A stretch of 64,000 bases of DNA, from positions 1,612,001-1,676,000 of the forward strand of contig NZ_CP098325.1 of NCBI RefSeq assembly GCF_023639785.1. The letters are read 5' to 3'. Of the stretch, positions 27,939-36,365 are shown piece by piece (within the stretch, counting starts at the first letter, position 1; the number at the start of each line of letters is the position of its first letter). Below the pieces are notes generated by a model, which worked only from the letters and a program-made list of their open reading frames with translations, did not search any database and was not told the origin of the DNA. The position numbers and the translations under genes are program-made. This DNA is from Leclercia adecarboxylata. Its GTDB lineage: Bacteria; Pseudomonadota; Gammaproteobacteria; Enterobacterales; Enterobacteriaceae.

Positions 27939-29309
27939 TTAGCAGGTAAACGCCTGCTCTTTTGCCAGCAGGAACGGACGCAGGTACGCCACGGTGTTTG
28001 ACAGCGGGATCACCTCCTCCGCCAGCCTGATATTCAGCACCTCACGAATATAGGTCCGGCGGGTGGCGATCCGCGTCCACAGTTCCGGGTACATCGCCTG
28101 AATCTTCTCCTGCAACGCCCGGTCTGCCAGGGCAATGCTCTCCTCGGCGCTGACGCCGGTGTAGCCCGGCACTGAGGGGATAATATCGATTTGCAGGATC
28201 ATCCCGCTTTTCAGCGTTTCGGCAGAACCCGGGTAAAGGGGGGAAGACATCCACTCTTCATCGGCGCTGAGGTGGCCCGGATTCAGATGCCAGCCATACT
28301 GCGCTTTATTCAGCACCTGTTCGATATGGGCATACATCTCGCCGCCCGGCATCCCGATGCGGATAGTCTCAAGCCAGCTGGCGACGGCGGCAAAGTAAGG
28401 TTTCGCTACCCGCTCGAGATATTCTTCCTGACCGTCCGGCAGCTCGCTCTCGTCGGCAATCACAAACCCGGTCCGGCTGGAAAGCCCGCCCTTAAACCCG
28501 GTGGTCATCGACAGCGGCTGACCGCGCTCCAGCTTTTTATACGTAGGGTAAAAGTTCGCTTTTTCAAAGCGCTGCCCGGCGGCGGCAATGGTCACCACCG
28601 TCGGATACTGACCCTCTGCCGCCAGCAGCGCTCCCAACTCGGTTTCGCGGATGCCCGGCGTCACCGCATCCATGGCTTTCAGGATGCAGGTCGAGGCCAG
28701 GTTGGCGCCATATTCATAGTGCGCAATTTCATTCGCGTTATTGGTGATACGCGCCCCGTTAGCGCCGCCGATAAACAGGTGGGTGGCGTTTTCCAGCGTT
28801 GCCGGAGTGCTGTTTTTCAGCGCCTCGACGATAAACCAGGGCAGATCGAAAAGCTGCTTATTGTCTGCCCCGGCGGCGGTAAACATCTTCCAGCCCACCA
28901 CCCCGATTCGGTCATGCGCGGCCAGGCCTGCTTCGCCAAACAGCGTCTCCAGCGAGGCCTCATTGTCCATCGGCTGGTTTGGCAGCGAGAAAAACGGGCA
29001 GTGTTTAAGGCTAACCGGAATGCGCGAATGCCTGGCCATCTTCAGGTTTTCATTGCCCAGAATCACCGTCGCCGCGCCTGTTTTTTGCAGAATCAACAGC
29101 CCCTCCTCGAAGCGCGGCACAAACCCGGTCAGGTACTCAAAGTTGCTTCCGTGCTCCTTATCGGCATAAATCACCAGGGCGTCATAGCCCGCATCGTTGA
29201 TGCGGGTCAGCAGCCTGTTTTTACGCTCAAGCATTGTGGCATCGGAGAGTAATACCGGGGGCACGTCGGGGAAGGTTTGGGGAGCAGGAATAGTCTGGAG
29301 CTGGATCAT
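27939..29309 (-). CDS. M24 (creatinase/aminopeptidase-fold) family protein lacking metal-binding aspartates
   Basis: The 456-residue protein has the creatinase N-terminal domain (about residues 25-170) and the pita-bread M24 domain. His346 (LNPGHLS) and the final EE pair (SAEES, 389-390) are recognisable, but the region that normally holds the two metal-binding Asp residues reads SMTTGFKGGLSSRTGFV, with neither Asp. It is therefore probably not a dinuclear metallopeptidase; creatinase itself works on this fold without metal. It ends 10 bases from ampC, convergent and without a terminator, and may be the last gene of an operon starting at the SDR gene. Confidence 0.75.
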   Translation of the reverse strand: MIQLQTIPAPQTFPDVPPVLLSDATMLERKNRLLTRINDAGYDALVIYADKEHGSNFEYLTGFVPRFEEGLLILQKTGAATVILGNENLKMARHSRIPVSLKHCPFFSLPNQPMDNEASLETLFGEAGLAAHDRIGVVGWKMFTAAGADNKQLFDLPWFIVEALKNSTPATLENATHLFIGGANGARITNNANEIAHYEYGANLASTCILKAMDAVTPGIRETELGALLAAEGQYPTVVTIAAAGQRFEKANFYPTYKKLERGQPLSMTTGFKGGLSSRTGFVIADESELPDGQEEYLERVAKPYFAAVASWLETIRIGMPGGEMYAHIEQVLNKAQYGWHLNPGHLSADEEWMSSPLYPGSAETLKSGMILQIDIIPSVPGYTGVSAEESIALADRALQEKIQAMYPELWTRIATRRTYIREVLNIRLAEEVIPLSNTVAYLRPFLLAKEQAFTC

Positions 29310-29339
29310 TATTTACCTCGTCGTCAGAGGGCGTGGGTG

Positions 29340-29576
29340 TCAGGATCGTTTTTGCGTATGTACCCGCACGGTGGAGGCAGGCGAGCTTACCAGCTTTGTC
29401 GCCGGGCGCACCGGGCGGCGCACCAGTTCTCCCTGGCAGTTGGGGCAACGGTGATTGAGATGCGTGTTGGCGCAGGCTGCGCAAAACGTGCACTCAAAGG
29501 AGCAGATCCGGGCGTCCAGGTCATCAGGAGGCAGGTCGCGGTCACACCGTTCGCAGTTCGGGCGAAGTTCGAGCAT
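29340..29576 (-). CDS. DUF1272 zinc-ribbon-like protein
   Basis: The 78-residue protein matches DUF1272: MLELRPNCERCDRDLPPD, then CSFECTFCAACA and CPNC. The eight Cys residues in CxxC-type pairs indicate one or two bound zinc ions. I start it at ATG 29576, with AACAGG nine bases upstream; frames with ATG 29585 or TTG 29594 add only a few residues. Function is unknown. Gaps to its same-strand neighbours are 30 and 50 bases, so it is probably co-transcribed with them. Confidence 0.82.
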   Translation of the reverse strand: MLELRPNCERCDRDLPPDDLDARICSFECTFCAACANTHLNHRCPNCQGELVRRPVRPATKLVSSPASTVRVHTQKRS

Positions 29577-29626
29577 GGCTTTCATCCTGTTCAATGGGTA
29601 TTAAATGGATAAAACACGAAACGTCG

Positions 29627-30202
29627 TTATTCACTTTTATTCAGCGACTGAAGCCTGCTGAAATCATCCGGCGTATCGATATCAAAAATGATTTCCGGGT
29701 GGTCAAGCGACACGCAGTGATGTTTACCCTGCATCAGCGCCTGGCGCATGCTGCGAATATCCGGCCGGGCGATAGCCTGCAGCAGGCTGCTTTTCTTCAC
29801 CAGAACAGGGTGACCCGGCGTGCCGCGATAGTGCGGCAGGATCGCCCCCTCACTGCGTAACGCCCACAACTCGCGAAAGATACCCTCATGCAGGCAGGGC
29901 AGATCGCCCGGGGTAATAAAGCAGTAGTCGGTGTTCACCGCGCGGGCACCGGTAATCACCGAACCCGCCATCCCTTGCTGATAGTCGGCATTGTGTACCA
30001 GCGTGACGTTTTCCTGATGGCGATACCGTTCCTGTAACGCGTCTGCGTGATAACCGGTCACAACGATGGTGCGGGCGCAAAATTGCAGGGCGTTGTTAAT
30101 GCTGGCATCCAGAATTGTCCCCTCTCGCCAGGGTAACATCATTTTCCACTTCCCCATCCGGGAGGAAAGCCCCGCGGCAGTAATAATACAGTCGACCGTC
30201 AT
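29627..30202 (-). CDS. mocA: Molybdenum cofactor cytidylyltransferase-like nucleotidyltransferase (MocA/YgfJ)
   Basis: The 191-residue protein is close to E. coli YgfJ (MocA), which joins CMP to molybdopterin to make the cytosine dinucleotide cofactor for xanthine-dehydrogenase-type enzymes. The nucleotide loop CIITAAGLSSRMGKWKMMLPW, the metal-binding region FITPGDLPCL, and IIFDIDTPDDF are all intact. ATG 30202 follows ACAGGACAG. No xdh-type molybdoenzyme is nearby in the window, so its client is elsewhere. In E. coli the gene sits with ssnA/xdhD; here it lies between an SDR and a DUF1272 gene. Confidence 0.85.
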   Translation of the reverse strand: MTVDCIITAAGLSSRMGKWKMMLPWREGTILDASINNALQFCARTIVVTGYHADALQERYRHQENVTLVHNADYQQGMAGSVITGARAVNTDYCFITPGDLPCLHEGIFRELWALRSEGAILPHYRGTPGHPVLVKKSSLLQAIARPDIRSMRQALMQGKHHCVSLDHPEIIFDIDTPDDFSRLQSLNKSE

Positions 30203-30253
30203 TATCTGTCCTGTAATGAAAATGAGAGGGGAAGTAAAAATATACCGCAAATT

Positions 30254-31048
30254 TCAGCGCGTGAGATAGCGCGGCGCCGGCTCGCCGGTTCGGGCGCTGG
30301 TAAACAGCGCCAGCCGCGCCTCTTCATAGCGCGTCCACAGCGCCTCATCGTGCATCGGCGGAATGGTAATCAGCTCACCCCGATCGAGCCCCGCCAGGGC
30401 TGCATCCACCATGTTGTCAGTGGTCATCACCGACCCGGCGGGCAGATCGTCGGCGGTGATGCCGGACAGCGCCCAGATCTCCGTGGCCGTTGCCGCCGGT
30501 AATACCGCCTGAATGCGCACCTTGCTGTCGGCAAACTCCTCCTGCAATCCACGGGTAAAGTTCAGCACCCAGGCTTTGGTGGCGCTGTAGAGCGCGCTGC
30601 CCGCCCGGGCATGGATCGACAGCACCGAGGCGATGTTAATCAGCGTGCCGCGGTTATGTTGCGCCAGCCTCGGCAGCAGGGCATAGGTGAGGCGCATCAG
30701 GGCGGTGGTGTTGAGCATGTTAATGGCCTGATGCTGCGCCACGTCTCCCGCAAGGAAGGGAGCCATCTGCGCGGTACCGGCATTGTTAATCAGCGTGTCG
30801 ATAGCGGTGTTGCTGCGCAGGACCTCCTCTACGGCGCGGATCCCGGTTTCATCGGTAAGATCCGCCGTCAGGGGGGCGACCTTCACCCCGTAGCGCTGCC
30901 CGAGCTGCTCCGCCAGCGCCAGCAGGCGCGCTTCCCGGCGGGCGACCAGCACCAGATCGTAACCGCGTGCGGCGAGACGATCGGCGTAGACCGCGCCGAT
31001 CCCGGAAGATGCCCCTGTGATTAAAGCGGTGGAACCTTGCGTAGTCAT
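30254..31048 (-). CDS. Short-chain dehydrogenase/reductase
   Basis: The 264-residue classical SDR has the cofactor loop TGASSGIG near residue 12, the NNAG motif, catalytic Ser in NIASVLS, and YSATK (Tyr/Lys). ARREAR after strand 2 favours NADPH. The substrate is unknown. ATG 31048 follows AGAGGT. It is the first of four same-strand genes with short gaps, and its promoter region holds two copies of a sequence that also occurs upstream of the HxlR-type regulator at 44368-44820. Confidence 0.87.
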   Translation of the reverse strand: MTTQGSTALITGASSGIGAVYADRLAARGYDLVLVARREARLLALAEQLGQRYGVKVAPLTADLTDETGIRAVEEVLRSNTAIDTLINNAGTAQMAPFLAGDVAQHQAINMLNTTALMRLTYALLPRLAQHNRGTLINIASVLSIHARAGSALYSATKAWVLNFTRGLQEEFADSKVRIQAVLPAATATEIWALSGITADDLPAGSVMTTDNMVDAALAGLDRGELITIPPMHDEALWTRYEEARLALFTSARTGEPAPRYLTR

Positions 31049-31072
31049 CGTAATACCTCTGTGTTGAAGGAT

Positions 31073-31096
31073 GATTGGTTTCAAAATGAAACTTAA
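31073..31096. promoter_or_regulatory. Operator-like repeat 1 upstream of the SDR gene
   Basis: The sequence contains ATTGGTTT, a six-base centre, and GAAACTTA, i.e. inverted GTTT/AAAC half-sites. It matches the other copy at 31110-31133 and the one upstream of the HxlR gene. The pattern fits a dimeric winged-helix repressor. Confidence 0.6.
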
Positions 31097-31109
31097 TTAA
31101 GGGTGAGGC

Positions 31110-31133
31110 AATTGGTTTTATAATGCAACCATC
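31110..31133. promoter_or_regulatory. Operator-like repeat 2 upstream of the SDR gene
   Basis: ATTGGTTTTATAATGCAACC; the first 14 bases are identical to the element upstream of the HxlR gene (read on the other strand). It starts 37 bases from repeat 1, about three and a half helical turns. Confidence 0.62.
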
Positions 31134-31315
31134 GTGCGCAGTTTTTTTGATCTTTGCGCGAGAGGGGGGAGACGAGGAAAAACGATCGGCCCGGTCGGTG
31201 CCCTCAGGAAATCGTCAGATAAAAAGTGAAACAGTCATTTGCGTGGTTTTGCATTACAGTAAATACAAAGATTAAACGCCAGTCGGCCAGGCTGGCGATC
31301 CTCTTCAGGAAGCGT

Positions 31316-32158
31316 ATGAAAAAGCTGCTGCTGGTGCTTTTTGTATTAACTGCCTTTGCCGCAAACTCCATTCTCTGCCGCATCGCCCTGAAAAACGGCC
31401 ACGCCGATCCGCAGACCTTCAGCATGCTGAGGCTGCTGGGTGGGGCGGGAGTGCTGTTTGCCTGGCATCTGGCGCGCGGGAAGCTGAAAGAGATACGCTG
31501 GAAAATCATCGACGCCGCGTTGCTGTGCGCCTACGTCCTCTTCTTCTCGTTGGCTTACGTTCAGCTCAATACGGCCACAGGTGCGTTGCTGCTGTTTGGC
31601 GCAGTCCAGGTCTGCATGATTGGCTGGGGCGTGGTAAAAGGCGAAAAGCTAAGCCGGTATAAGGCCTGCGGAATGCTTATTGCCGTGGGTGGGATCATCA
31701 CCCTCCTGCTGCCTGGCGCCACTGCGCCTCCCCTGGTTGCGGCCATGACGATGGTGGCCTCAGGCCTGGCGTGGGGGGCGTATTCCGTGCGCGGAAAAAA
31801 TATCATAGCCCCGGCAGGCACAACGGCGGGGAATTTTATCCTCGGTTTACCGGTCATTCTGGTCATCAGCCTGATAAGACAGGCACCTGTACAAACAGAC
31901 GCCAGCGGCATTTTGCTTGCACTGCTGTCAGGCGGGCTGGCATCCGGCGTTGCCTATGTGCTGTGGTATGCCCTGGTCGTCACCCTCTCTTCAGCAACCG
32001 CCAGCACATTGCAACTGAGCGTGCCCTGTATTGCTGCCGCAGGCGGGGTGTTATTTCTTGGGGAAGTGCCGGATATAAGCATGCTGATGTGCTCGCTGGT
32101 GGTGCTGGCAGGAATAGCGATGGTAATTGCCGCCGATCGCAAACAACGGGAAAAATGA
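31316..32158 (+). CDS. EamA/DMT-superfamily transporter
   Basis: The 280-residue protein has ten membrane segments arranged as two EamA repeats (LLVLFVLTAFAANSILCRIAL and the half beginning near WGAYSVRGKNII). The ATG at 31316 follows AGGA; the longer frame upstream is poorly supported. Such proteins export amino acids or small metabolites; the substrate cannot be predicted. It diverges from the SDR gene, and the operator-like repeats lie in the shared gap, so it could be part of the same regulon. Confidence 0.82.
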   Translation: MKKLLLVLFVLTAFAANSILCRIALKNGHADPQTFSMLRLLGGAGVLFAWHLARGKLKEIRWKIIDAALLCAYVLFFSLAYVQLNTATGALLLFGAVQVCMIGWGVVKGEKLSRYKACGMLIAVGGIITLLLPGATAPPLVAAMTMVASGLAWGAYSVRGKNIIAPAGTTAGNFILGLPVILVISLIRQAPVQTDASGILLALLSGGLASGVAYVLWYALVVTLSSATASTLQLSVPCIAAAGGVLFLGEVPDISMLMCSLVVLAGIAMVIAADRKQREK

Positions 32159-32242
32159 TTCCGGAAAAGGCCGCCAGCCATCGACTCCCGCCACTACCCG
32201 GCAAAAATTAAACCTTTATATCGTTGTGTGTTTAATTGCATT

Positions 32243-32266
32243 AAATAAGCGGCTGGCTTATTTTTT
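32243..32266 (+). terminator. Terminator of the DMT transporter gene
   Basis: AAATAAGC / GCTTATTT stem, five-base loop, run of six T. Confidence 0.82.
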
Positions 32267-32343
32267 GTACAGGGAGAATAAGATCTGGCATAACTCAAAT
32301 AACATTACAGATTTTACTTAACCGTTTTAAAAAATATAAAAAT

Positions 32344-32372
32344 TTAACCTATTGATTTTAATGGGTTATAAT
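32344..32372 (+). promoter_or_regulatory. Candidate promoter of the oxidoreductase-fold / GGDEF-EAL operon
   Basis: TATAAT at 32367-32372 is a perfect -10. A weak -35 (TTAACC) lies 17 bases upstream. It is followed by about 100 bases of AT-rich leader. The rest of the 315-base gap 32159-32473 contains only the terminator of the preceding gene. Confidence 0.5.
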
Positions 32373-32473
32373 GTGAATGTTCTTAGTGCGTCAATAATAG
32401 CCAGAGCGCATATATAAATAGCATGTTAACTAAATTATAATTCCGTAAAATCCGGTAGAAAGGGGAGGTCAGT

Positions 32474-32968
32474 ATGCGGTTAATTGTCATGTTGTTGAGC
32501 CTGGTGGTCGCCACCCAGGTCTGGGCGGGTGAACTTCCCAAACCTGAAGGTAAAGTCCTTTTAACCCTGTCCGGTAATATTCAGAATACGAATGCAGACG
32601 GGAAAGCCGTCTTTGATATCGCCAGCCTTGAGAAACTGGGCCTGGTCAGTTTCCAGACCACCTCTCCCTGGTACAATGGGCGTACAACCTTTACGGGTGT
32701 TCCCCTGCGAAAGCTCATGGAGTACGTTGGCGCCAAAGGTTCTATCGTTAAGGTTATTGCGCTCAATGACTACACGACCGTAATCCCTCTCAATGATTTT
32801 AATAAATACAATGTTATCCTTGCCTTAAAAGTTAACGGCGAATATATGCGTATTCGTGACAAAGGCCCGTTATTCATTGTGTATCCCTATGACAGCATGC
32901 CCGAGCTGAACAGTCAGATTTTTTATTCAAGATCCGCATGGCAGGTCAGCAAAATGAATATTGAGTAG
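32474..32968 (+). CDS. Periplasmic molybdopterin-oxidoreductase-fold protein, non-enzymatic looking
   Basis: The 164-residue product has a signal peptide (MRLIVMLLSLVVATQVWA) and looks like a lone, short oxidoreductase molybdopterin-binding domain: LTLSGNIQNTN, then WYNGRTTFTGVPLRKLMEYVG, then DYTTVIPLNDF, and FIVYPYDSMPELN. The cysteine that ligates Mo in YedY/sulfite oxidase is absent, and the protein has no Cys at all in its mature part. It probably senses or binds a ligand and does not catalyse. It ends 17 bases before a membrane GGDEF-EAL protein and likely acts as its periplasmic partner. Confidence 0.7.
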   Translation: MRLIVMLLSLVVATQVWAGELPKPEGKVLLTLSGNIQNTNADGKAVFDIASLEKLGLVSFQTTSPWYNGRTTFTGVPLRKLMEYVGAKGSIVKVIALNDYTTVIPLNDFNKYNVILALKVNGEYMRIRDKGPLFIVYPYDSMPELNSQIFYSRSAWQVSKMNIE

Positions 32969-32985
32969 GAGTTCAGACGCGCATC

Positions 32986-34917
32986 ATGAACAGGATACTG
33001 GCGGGCATCATATTTTTCCTATTTATCTCTACTGGATACATATCTTTCCTTGTGCATGAAAGGCAGCAAGAGTTACAAAAACTGACTCACTATACGGACT
33101 CCTGGTCTGCGGCCCAGCTGGTATCGGAGTATTATCGTTTTGAATCAACGCTGGGCCTTTACGCAAATCAAAGCGAAGCATTGACGCTCGATGATGTGCG
33201 CCTGCGTCTCGACATTATGCTCAGCCAGAGCGATTTAATGAAAGAAGGGGATTTGGGGCGTTATATTAACAGCAATAAAGGGCACCACGAACTGGCTTTA
33301 AGTGTGGAAAACATACTCAAATATCTTGATGCAAATCTGGAGAGGATGGATCGTTCAGAGCTTATGGTCACTCTGGATAAAATGCATACGCTTGATGCCG
33401 CCCTTAGCCACCTGTCATCCAGTGCATTAGATAATGATATTAACTCCATTAACAGAGCTAATCTCAAAATCCAGACGCTGTACTATATATATTCGGCGGC
33501 TTCATTATTGCTGATAATATTAAGCGGCATCCTGGGCGTGATGATATTTTTCCAGAACCGGAATATTCTTAAAGCGCATCTTCAGGTCAAAAGCCTTGCT
33601 GAAGAGTTGCAGAAATCCAAAGAAAAACTGCAGATCCAGAATGCCCAGCTGGAATATGACGTCTACCATGACTCTCTGACGGGAATGAATAACCGCCAGC
33701 TTTTCTGGGAAAACATCAAAAAAGTTATCCAGACTGCCGAGAAAAACGATGAATCTGTGGCGGTGATGTTGTTCGACCTGGATCGCTTTAAAGAGATAAA
33801 TGACACCTACGGTCATGATGTCGGCGATATGTTACTTCGTCAAATATCCGACCGACTGGTTTCAATGAGTCTGACCGCCGATACGCTCTATCGTTTAGGT
33901 GGGGATGAGTTTGCGTTTCTTTCAAGTGGCCTGACGGAGAGCAGTGCCGTTTCGCGGGCCCGACAAATCTGCGCCTCTATCAACCAGCCCTACACGATCT
34001 ATAACACCATCATTAACATAGCTACCTGCGTGGGCGTTGTTGTCTCAGACACCGAGCGACGCTCCGATTATCTGTATAAATTTGCCGATCTGGCCCTTTA
34101 TGAAGCCAAAAGTGAAGGCCCCGGTAAGATAAAAGTGTTCCGCCCCTATATGCTGCAAAAGCTGCAGGAAAGCCGAACCCTGGAGCACGATCTGGCTATG
34201 GCGTTAGCGAACAAAGAGTTCGTGGTTTACTACCAGCCTATCGTCGATTCGTTCACCCGGGAAATCTACAGCTATGAAGCCCTCATTCGCTGGATTCATC
34301 CCCTGAAAGGACTCCTGTCGCCGGATACTTTTGTTCCCGCGGCTGAAAAAACCGGGATGATTAACGAGATGGGGAAATATGTGCTTGAAATCGCCTGCCG
34401 GGAAGCGGCCACCTGGGCGGTTCCGGCCAAAATTTCAGTGAATGTCTCACCGATACAGCTCAGCAGTAAAGCCTTTGCCGGGATCGTGCTGTCTATTCTG
34501 GAAGAGAGTGGACTCCCGGCCAGTCGTCTTGAGCTGGAAGTGACGGAATCCTCTCTCTTTACCGAGAACGACACGCCGCTGAAGACGCTGAATAAGCTCA
34601 GAGCCCGCGGCGTGCAAATATCCATTGATGACTTTGGTACGGGATACTCTTCTCTTTCCCGGTTGAGTAAGCTGGCCTTCGATAAGATCAAAATAGACAA
34701 ATCCTTCGTGCACTCGATATCGACCCAGGAGGATGCCCTGAATATCATCCGACTCATCACCGGCATGGCGAAGTCGCTCAATATGAAGGCGGTTGCAGAA
34801 GGGGTTGAAACGCAGGAGCAGCTGGAAAGGTTACAGGCTCTGGGGTGCGATCTCGCCCAGGGCTATCTGTTCGGTAAACCTCAGCCGGGTATCGCAGGAA
34901 GGATCAGAAACGGGTGA
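32986..34917 (+). CDS. Membrane-bound GGDEF-EAL cyclic-di-GMP enzyme
   Basis: The 643-residue protein has a membrane helix at 4-22, a periplasmic helical sensor (about 25-165), a second helix (about 168-190), a coiled coil (195-222), a GGDEF domain with intact RLGGDEF at 303-309, and an EAL domain from about 400. EAL catalytic residues are present: YEALIRW, NVSP, VTES, DDFGTGYSSL, KIDKSFV, AEGVET. The RxxD product-inhibition site is degenerate (LTAD). It could therefore make or degrade c-di-GMP, with direction set by the periplasmic input. It is co-transcribed with the upstream molybdopterin-fold protein. Confidence 0.9.
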   Translation: MNRILAGIIFFLFISTGYISFLVHERQQELQKLTHYTDSWSAAQLVSEYYRFESTLGLYANQSEALTLDDVRLRLDIMLSQSDLMKEGDLGRYINSNKGHHELALSVENILKYLDANLERMDRSELMVTLDKMHTLDAALSHLSSSALDNDINSINRANLKIQTLYYIYSAASLLLIILSGILGVMIFFQNRNILKAHLQVKSLAEELQKSKEKLQIQNAQLEYDVYHDSLTGMNNRQLFWENIKKVIQTAEKNDESVAVMLFDLDRFKEINDTYGHDVGDMLLRQISDRLVSMSLTADTLYRLGGDEFAFLSSGLTESSAVSRARQICASINQPYTIYNTIINIATCVGVVVSDTERRSDYLYKFADLALYEAKSEGPGKIKVFRPYMLQKLQESRTLEHDLAMALANKEFVVYYQPIVDSFTREIYSYEALIRWIHPLKGLLSPDTFVPAAEKTGMINEMGKYVLEIACREAATWAVPAKISVNVSPIQLSSKAFAGIVLSILEESGLPASRLELEVTESSLFTENDTPLKTLNKLRARGVQISIDDFGTGYSSLSRLSKLAFDKIKIDKSFVHSISTQEDALNIIRLITGMAKSLNMKAVAEGVETQEQLERLQALGCDLAQGYLFGKPQPGIAGRIRNG

Positions 34918-34930
34918 GCTTTGTTTTACA

Positions 34931-34970
34931 CCTGAAAACATAAATGCCCTTGCGGGCATTTATGTTCAGG
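34931..34970. terminator. Bidirectional terminator after the GGDEF-EAL gene
   Basis: Arms beginning CCTGAA and ending TTCAGG enclose ACATAAATGCCC / GGGCATTTATGT around a four-base loop, with one unpaired base. It serves both this operon and the convergent small membrane peptide gene. Confidence 0.88.
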
Positions 34971-34979
34971 TTGTGGATA

Positions 34980-35054
34980 TTAATGGAAGAACAGCGCAAT
35001 CAGAATAATGATTGGGATAGGAACGCCTAAAAAGAACAGTAATAATGAGCGCAT
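34980..35054 (-). CDS. 24-residue hydrophobic membrane peptide
   Basis: The frame begins MRSLLLFFLGVPIPIIIL and ends ...ALFFH followed by TAA. It is one membrane helix with a Pro-Ile-Pro kink in the middle. GCAGGAGGT precedes the ATG with ideal spacing, so translation is very likely. It follows the larger membrane protein gene after 25 bases on the same strand and is then terminated by the shared hairpin. Function is unknown; peptides of this kind often modulate a larger membrane partner. Confidence 0.72.
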   Translation of the reverse strand: MRSLLLFFLGVPIPIIILIALFFH

Positions 35055-35079
35055 GTTAAACCTCCTGCTTAATTAAAAA

Positions 35080-36078
35080 TTATAAGTCACGTTGACGGCC
35101 ACCGAAGGTCGCACACAGGCTGGCGACGAAAGCACCTGCCAGCAGTGAAATGAATGTCCAGAGCATCAGGTAGCTCGTTGTTTTACGTGCAGTATCAGCA
35201 GCTTGCTGCGCTTTCTCCTTGGTTTCTTTTAATTTAGCCTGGGCTTTGTCATAGGTGGTCTGTACACGCTGTTCAGCCTCTTGCTGACTGATACCAGTCT
35301 TCTGCGCAATCAGTTGAGCGACATACTGACGATCTTCCGCAGGCAGAGCACCGGTGGTAATGCTGTTAGCAAAAATCCCGGTCACTTCGCTTACCTGGGC
35401 AGGGGTCAGGTCCTGGCCGGGAGCGGAAGGGGCTGCCGGAGCAGGAGCCGCCGCTGGCGCAGCAGGATCGGCTGTAGCCTCTGCCGGGGCAGCAGGGGCA
35501 GGAGCCGCATTCCCCCTGAACATCGAATTCACGAAATAGTCCATTGAGTTGCCGGGCATGCCAGACGATTCATTTGCCATGCCCGCCGCGCCAGCAGCCG
35601 TGGCTGTCGCAGCCCCTCCGGCAACGGTCCCCACAACTTTAGCCCCGCCGCCAATAATGGCACCCACGGTGCTGGTAAACAGCGCAGCCGAGACCAGCGC
35701 AGCCACAGCCCATGTCAAAAACCCGTGAGCGGTATCGCGGAAATAAACTTCATCGATATGGGTATCCACCCATTTGGTGCGCAGTCGTCCGGCTAAATAT
35801 CCCCCCATGCCCGACGCCACGATCTGCGTAAACGTCAGCCAGGCGATGGCGGCGATACCCACCGTCCCGGCGTCTAGCCCGCGGCTCTCCCACGGGGAAA
35901 TGGACGTCAGGCCCAAACCCGCGCCCAGCATAAGCAAAATCAGGGAAAGGGATGCGGCGGCTGCCGCCCCGGCGAAGATGGCACCCCATGATACGGCGCT
36001 GGTGCTCGCGGCAGGCACGGGCAGACGCGTATCAGGATACGTAGTGTTAACCGTAGCGTGTTCGTGAATGTGAGTCAT
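35080..36078 (-). CDS. Large membrane protein with Ala/Pro-rich linker, unknown function
   Basis: The 332-residue protein has membrane segments near residues 28-58, 72-98, 118-140 and a last one at about 300-325. Between them lie an Ala/Pro-rich low-complexity linker (about 190-220) and a charged, coiled-coil-like helix (TTYDKAQAKLKETKEKAQQAADTAR pattern, about 270-296). The N-terminal half resembles YrzE/PhnA-like permease-fold stress proteins that I cannot name precisely. It is the first gene of a two-gene unit with the 24-residue peptide. The 287-base gap upstream is AT-rich with no ORF. Confidence 0.6.
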   Translation of the reverse strand: MTHIHEHATVNTTYPDTRLPVPAASTSAVSWGAIFAGAAAAASLSLILLMLGAGLGLTSISPWESRGLDAGTVGIAAIAWLTFTQIVASGMGGYLAGRLRTKWVDTHIDEVYFRDTAHGFLTWAVAALVSAALFTSTVGAIIGGGAKVVGTVAGGAATATAAGAAGMANESSGMPGNSMDYFVNSMFRGNAAPAPAAPAEATADPAAPAAAPAPAAPSAPGQDLTPAQVSEVTGIFANSITTGALPAEDRQYVAQLIAQKTGISQQEAEQRVQTTYDKAQAKLKETKEKAQQAADTARKTTSYLMLWTFISLLAGAFVASLCATFGGRQRDL

Positions 36079-36365
36079 AGCTGTTGCCCTTTAATTAATA
36101 TGCGTTCGGAAACAGAAACGGATTGAAAAACAGGAAACATTATCAACTTCGACATTGAAGCCCTTTAAGAGCCAGATGATGTCTTTTTAACAAATTAGAC
36201 TTTCATGCTTAAAGAAATAAAAAAACAAGAATCAACAATCTAATAATAGTTGATAATTATGCGCCGGACGGCTTTTGAACTTTTAAAATCCATTACCGCT
36301 TCGAATAATGGATTTTATAATAGGTTCTCAGGCCGTCAGGCAGATCATAAATAAGGACAACAGAA

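Noticed and set aside
28191..29252. A 353-codon frame opposite the M24-family gene
   Set aside because: Antisense shadow; composition rich in Arg, Gln and His with no family signature.
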